Positions 41,450-44,658 of a stretch of DNA of 44,658 nt are shown here, in pieces (the stretch's first letter is position 1; every line of letters starts with the position of its first letter). The DNA is taken from positions 1 through 44,658 of the forward strand of contig JAHFDP010000028.1 in NCBI GenBank assembly GCA_023248955.1, read 5' to 3'. The notes beneath the pieces are model-generated. The model made no database searches. It was not told the origin of the DNA and saw only the letters and a program-made list of their open reading frames with translations. The stretch comes from Deltaproteobacteria bacterium (GTDB taxonomy: Bacteria > Myxococcota > Myxococcia > Myxococcales > JAHFDP01). The position numbers and the translations under genes were made by a program.

Positions 41450-43759
41450 TCAGCCTCCGAGACGTTCGCGATCGGAGATCAATCGCCGTTTGATGCGGTG
41501 GTAAATGCGTTGCGCGATCGCGTCGACCGCACCGTCAAGCGAAACGCTAGCGACGCCTTCCGCCGCTCGAGAAATCACCGGTTCACTGGAAACGCGTGCC
41601 ATCGGGCGATCCGCGATTGGCGAATCTAGAGAGGGGTGGGCGGGCGACGCATCCACGATCGCCATCTCCAACGAAGGCGCCGACTTGTCGCGGTGCGAAT
41701 GCGGAGAGTGCGACACGGAAGCGTGCGGTGCACGCACCCAGATCGATCGCTCGTTGAAAAACGGCGGACGCGTTCGCGCATCGCTCTCCGGGTCAAGGTC
41801 CTCGGCTCGATCTCGAAAACGCATTTGCTTCGTCACGGCTGGGCGCGACCCTGGCTTTCCATCACGCGCCTCAGCACGATCCGTACAGTGGATACGAGAG
41901 CCGCTGCCGGCCATCCGCGGGGTAGTTGCCAACTCAATGAGCGTCGATGACCTACTCTCTGGAAGGCCATGGCGTGACGACTGATCCGGGACCACACCAC
42001 AAGATCGAAAATATTGCAGGGTCCAAGCGCGCCCCTCGAGCGGCGTGGAGAGGCGCGCGGCGAAGGCGTCGTGGCCGACCGGAAAGAAAAAATGTGGCGC
42101 TTCGACGGCCGTCGAAAATTTCGGTTCGCGCTTCGCAACAGAGACGAATTGCACGAGCGGAACATTGAAGATCGTTGATCGACGCACCGATTCGTTCGGC
42201 GGCCGAATCGAGAGGAGAAGTGGGCACACCATCGTCGTCGAATTGGATTTGCGCGTGCGTGGCACATCCTGCGAAGAGACAATGGGCGCTGCATCTGGGA
42301 GCGCTGGCGCCGCACGCCACGTTTCGCTCTCGGTGAGGCCACGTTCGAGCAGATCGAAGTGAGCGGGCGCGCGTCGCGCGTCAACGAGCGCGATCGCGAA
42401 AACAGGCGCGGTCCCAAACTTCGGCGTCGGCGCGGCGGTCAGCAGGACATTCAACGCCTGCGAAGGCGGCGAACCAATTTGGATCTTTCCAATGTTCGGG
42501 AAAGGAAGCGCTACCGAAAACCACGCGACCGCTTGCTCCGCGCGACTGTCGAGACGGATTCTCTTTTCGGGCGGCATCTTTTCCAGCGGCGCCCTTCTCG
42601 AAGTCAGAGGTCGGGTCGTCGGAAACCGATGGTCCACACCAACGATCGTGCGATCGGTCGAGCGCATGATCGTTGGCAAAACGGAGCATGGAATCGCGCC
42701 CGAACGTGCTGGCGCGAGCGAAGCAATGCCGTCCGGCGCCGCGTCATGGCCTCCTTCCAAACCGAGCCGCGAGATTGAGGGAACAAGCGTCCCTCTCACC
42801 ATCGGCAACAATGATGGCTGCATCGGCTGCGAAACAAGCGGACGCTCGAAGAATGCAACGGCACCAGGAAGTGTATGCACCAGAACTAACGGAACGCCCG
42901 CGCCTGCACGCGTGTGGTCGTGATCAAAAAGAACATCGCTTAATCCGGACGGATTATTCCGAAACTCGGGCGCAACGCCAACCGCGCGAACAACCCATCG
43001 CGTCAGCAACGAAGACCAGCGCGCCGCTGCGCCGATTCTTGTTCGCCGCGATTCTGCTGCCAACTCACGGCGCGCACGTGTTGCGTTCACGGGCACCACA
43101 CCCGCCGATCGCCGATGCGCTTCGTAACTCGCGCCAAACGTCCGTCGCTCCGCCAGCATCGACCGTTCCTTCGCGTCCACTGCAACCACTCGCTGCATCG
43201 GCGCCAACACCGCCACCCGCGAACTCGCCTCGCGAATCCGCGGCAATTCACGCGCACGCAGCGGAGCATTCTTGAAGAGGATCGCCAGGAGCGCCACGTC
43301 GAGCGACGTCACGCTTCCATCGGCCTTCAATTGGTAGGCGCGCGGCTGACTCCTGGACCATCCCATGCGATCGGACCGATCCGCATTTGCCATTTTCGCA
43401 GCCGCAAACCGCAGCGACATCGCCCCGGTCTTCTCCGTGGAAAAAACACCGGATTGCGCAACGATGATGATCTCCTTCTCCTCCTCGAGAAGAACAAGCT
43501 CCGCATCGCCGAGCGTGAACGCGTAGGACAAGAGCGTGCGGGCCCGCCCGCGACGATCGTCAGCGAGCCAACGTCGGGAACTTTCCGGCCCTTCGAAAAA
43601 CGCCGAGGCAAACCGCTCCGCGGAAGGCTCGAACGGATTCGCCCCGCCGAGAAGCGACGCTGCCCAACGATCCCAAACCAGGCGATCGAGGAGCGGGGGC
43701 AAATGCGCCAGCCCATCCATGGCACGCCAAAGCAGCTGCTGAAGCGGCGTGGCTTCCAT
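41450..43759 (-). CDS. Large uncharacterised eCIS-operon protein
   Basis: I do not recognise a family for most of this 769-residue protein. The first about 165 residues look folded (MEATPLQQLLWRAMDGL, then AFTLGDAELVLLEEEKEIIIV). Residues about 190-720 are low in hydrophobic blocks and rich in Pro, Ser and Arg, suggesting disorder. The end, VDAIAQRIYHRIKRRLISDRERLGG, is a basic helix like those I recall at the C-terminus of a small eCIS protein encoded between tube and LysM genes. The ATG follows the tube stop with no gap (TAGATG), and the LysM gene follows after one base, so it belongs to the operon. Its length is unusual for this position. Confidence 0.75.
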   Translation of the reverse strand: MEATPLQQLLWRAMDGLAHLPPLLDRLVWDRWAASLLGGANPFEPSAERFASAFFEGPESSRRWLADDRRGRARTLLSYAFTLGDAELVLLEEEKEIIIVAQSGVFSTEKTGAMSLRFAAAKMANADRSDRMGWSRSQPRAYQLKADGSVTSLDVALLAILFKNAPLRARELPRIREASSRVAVLAPMQRVVAVDAKERSMLAERRTFGASYEAHRRSAGVVPVNATRARRELAAESRRTRIGAAARWSSLLTRWVVRAVGVAPEFRNNPSGLSDVLFDHDHTRAGAGVPLVLVHTLPGAVAFFERPLVSQPMQPSLLPMVRGTLVPSISRLGLEGGHDAAPDGIASLAPARSGAIPCSVLPTIMRSTDRTIVGVDHRFPTTRPLTSRRAPLEKMPPEKRIRLDSRAEQAVAWFSVALPFPNIGKIQIGSPPSQALNVLLTAAPTPKFGTAPVFAIALVDARRAPAHFDLLERGLTESETWRAAPALPDAAPIVSSQDVPRTRKSNSTTMVCPLLLSIRPPNESVRRSTIFNVPLVQFVSVAKREPKFSTAVEAPHFFFPVGHDAFAARLSTPLEGRAWTLQYFRSCGVVPDQSSRHGLPESRSSTLIELATTPRMAGSGSRIHCTDRAEARDGKPGSRPAVTKQMRFRDRAEDLDPESDARTRPPFFNERSIWVRAPHASVSHSPHSHRDKSAPSLEMAIVDASPAHPSLDSPIADRPMARVSSEPVISRAAEGVASVSLDGAVDAIAQRIYHRIKRRLISDRERLGG

Positions 43760-44203
43760 CTATTTCTTGTCGAGGCGTTCCACAGCCAACTCCAGCGATT
43801 CCACGACGACGTCGCTGGCGTTGCTGTCGAGATCGGACAGCTCCCAGCGCACGGGCCAGGCTTTGTGGAAATTCCAGCGTGTGGTCTCCGCACCACTGTC
43901 GTCGCGCAGCACGATCGATCCCGATCGCCGCTTGAGCGGGCCATCTCCGGCGGCGAACTCTCGACGCCACCGCCAAAGTTCGCCTTCCGCCGCGACAATG
44001 CCGCGCTTGAGCGTGAGGTTCGACGGCCTGGTTTGCCCCACGAGCTTGCGAACCGATTCGTTGTCGCCGCCCTCGACGTATTCGAAAATTTCGGTTTCCG
44101 ATTTCAGTCCCGTGACGTGACGAAAAGCCCCCACCGAAAGGCCGTCGATTTCCACGTGAAAATGGAATGCACCGTGATGATCTCTGCGTTGTCCGGTCGC
44201 CAT
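43760..44203 (-). CDS. eCIS inner tube protein (gp19/Afp1-like)
   Basis: The 147-residue protein has the T4 gp19/phage-tail-tube pattern: FHFHVEIDGLSVGAFRHVTGLKSETEIFEYVEGGDNESVRKLVGQTRPSNLTLKRGIV, then WRWRREFA and a C-terminal VVVESLELAVERL strand. Hexamers stack to form the rigid inner tube expelled when the sheath contracts. ATG 44203 is chosen to match the family start. GTG 44215, which overlaps the sheath stop (GTGA), would add four residues and is also possible. Other eCIS carry several tube paralogues; only one is in this window. Confidence 0.9.
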   Translation of the reverse strand: MATGQRRDHHGAFHFHVEIDGLSVGAFRHVTGLKSETEIFEYVEGGDNESVRKLVGQTRPSNLTLKRGIVAAEGELWRWRREFAAGDGPLKRRSGSIVLRDDSGAETTRWNFHKAWPVRWELSDLDSNASDVVVESLELAVERLDKK

Positions 44204-44211
44204 CGATCGTC

Positions 44212-44658
44212 TCACGAAGGGCCCGTGGCGCGCGCAGGGGCCGCGGTTTCCTCGTCCGGCTCACCCGAGGCCTCGCGCGTCCATTGCTGAATACGCACCA
44301 CGATAAACTCCGCCGGCCGTACGGGCGCCACACCGATTTCCAACGTGAGCTGCCCGGCGTCACGCGCCTCCAACGGATTGGTCTCCTCGTCACACTTCAC
44401 GTAGTACGCTTCCTCCGCGGCACCGCCCACGAACGCGCCGCGCTTCCACATTTCATGAAGAAAGCTGTCGATGGTGCGCGTGAGCTTTTTCCAAAGTGCG
44501 GGTTCATTGGGCTCGAAAACAACCCATTGCGCATAGCGCTCGATTGATTTGCGCAATAAAATAAAGAGTCGTCGAACATTGATTTGGGCAAATGCGGAAT
44601 CGCTACCCAAAGTTCGCGAACCCCCTACGCGCACCCCTCGGCCAGCAAAGGAAAAGAG
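44212..44658 (-). CDS. eCIS sheath protein, C-terminal part (cut by the window edge)
   Basis: The reading frame enters from the right edge as GRGVRVGGSRTLGSDSAFAQINVRRLFILLRKSIERYAQWVVFEPNEPALWKKLTRTIDSFL, the conserved C-terminal domain of phage and eCIS tail-sheath proteins. It then continues through FVGGAAEEAYYVKCDEETN to the GVAPVRPAEFIVVRIQQW end. The true start lies outside the window; a GTG at 44634 is internal. The sheath surrounds the tube and contracts to drive it. The last 25 residues after the fold are an acidic/Ala tail. Its stop overlaps a possible tube-gene start. Confidence 0.92.
   Translation of the reverse strand, partial: LFSFAGRGVRVGGSRTLGSDSAFAQINVRRLFILLRKSIERYAQWVVFEPNEPALWKKLTRTIDSFLHEMWKRGAFVGGAAEEAYYVKCDEETNPLEARDAGQLTLEIGVAPVRPAEFIVVRIQQWTREASGEPDEETAAPARATGPS

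Noticed and set aside
43115-44290. 391-codon open frame on the + strand opposite eCIS genes
   Set aside because: It is antisense to the tube protein, whose family match is strong, and it is rich in Arg, His and Pro without any motif.
40116-44658. Type VI secretion system or ordinary tailed prophage
   Set aside because: The LysM tube-end protein and gpV-type spike, with gp19-like tube and sheath, fit eCIS. No tssJLM membrane complex, capsid, portal or terminase gene is seen.

Overview
The window is GC-rich, tightly packed bacterial chromosome. It comes from a Gram-negative, PHA-regulating organism and probably belongs to the Myxococcota / former Deltaproteobacteria. The lineage is inferred from several features together: a long dcw cluster, a PASTA-tailed FtsI, tandem ArsA-type ATPases, a PhaR-type regulator beside a phasin-like gene, TPR/ExeA-type genes and an extracellular contractile injection system. 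No rRNA or tRNA gene or CRISPR array was seen, and no gene-free stretch exceeds 300 bases.

Region 1 (1-16917, + strand) is a division and cell wall (dcw) operon: mraZ, a STAS-domain gene, rsmH, ftsL, ftsI, murE, murF, mraY, murD, ftsW, murG, murC, murB, ftsQ, ftsA. It makes the lipid-linked peptidoglycan precursor and the septal machinery. A sigma70-like promoter and MraZ-box-like repeats precede mraZ. Most genes overlap by 1-4 nt or abut. The operon is interrupted by two repeat elements: a C/G-rich palindromic repeat between murE and murF, and a 119-bp MITE-like element with 8-bp target duplications between ftsQ and ftsA. Neither ddl nor ftsZ is in the cluster. Convergent murI closes the region.

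Region 2 (17776-22061) holds a lipoprotein with a threefold internal repeat, then tolQ-tolR-tolA/tonB-tolB on the + strand, without pal or cpoB.

Region 3 (22069-35703) is a 13.6-kb block entirely on the - strand. In transcription order it encodes two ArsA/Get3-like ATPases, YjbQ, two TPR proteins, an ExeA-type AAA ATPase, a TamB-like AsmA-family protein and an Omp85 protein with about seven POTRA domains. A small inverted-repeat element sits exactly at the stop codon of the larger TPR gene. The last two genes probably form an outer-membrane biogenesis or lipid-transport pair.

Region 4 (35784-40055) holds mostly single genes in convergent or divergent pairs: a phasin-like protein, PhaR, a zinc-ribbon membrane protein, TatA, a glycerophosphodiester phosphodiesterase and a predicted outer-membrane barrel. 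Several convergent pairs abut or overlap at their stop codons.

Region 5 (40116 to the end, - strand) is the distal part of an extracellular contractile injection system (eCIS/PVC/Afp-like). It has a partial sheath gene, an inner tube protein, a very large uncharacterised protein, a tube-capping LysM protein and a spike (gpV/Vgr-like) protein. The usual baseplate genes do not follow the spike here.
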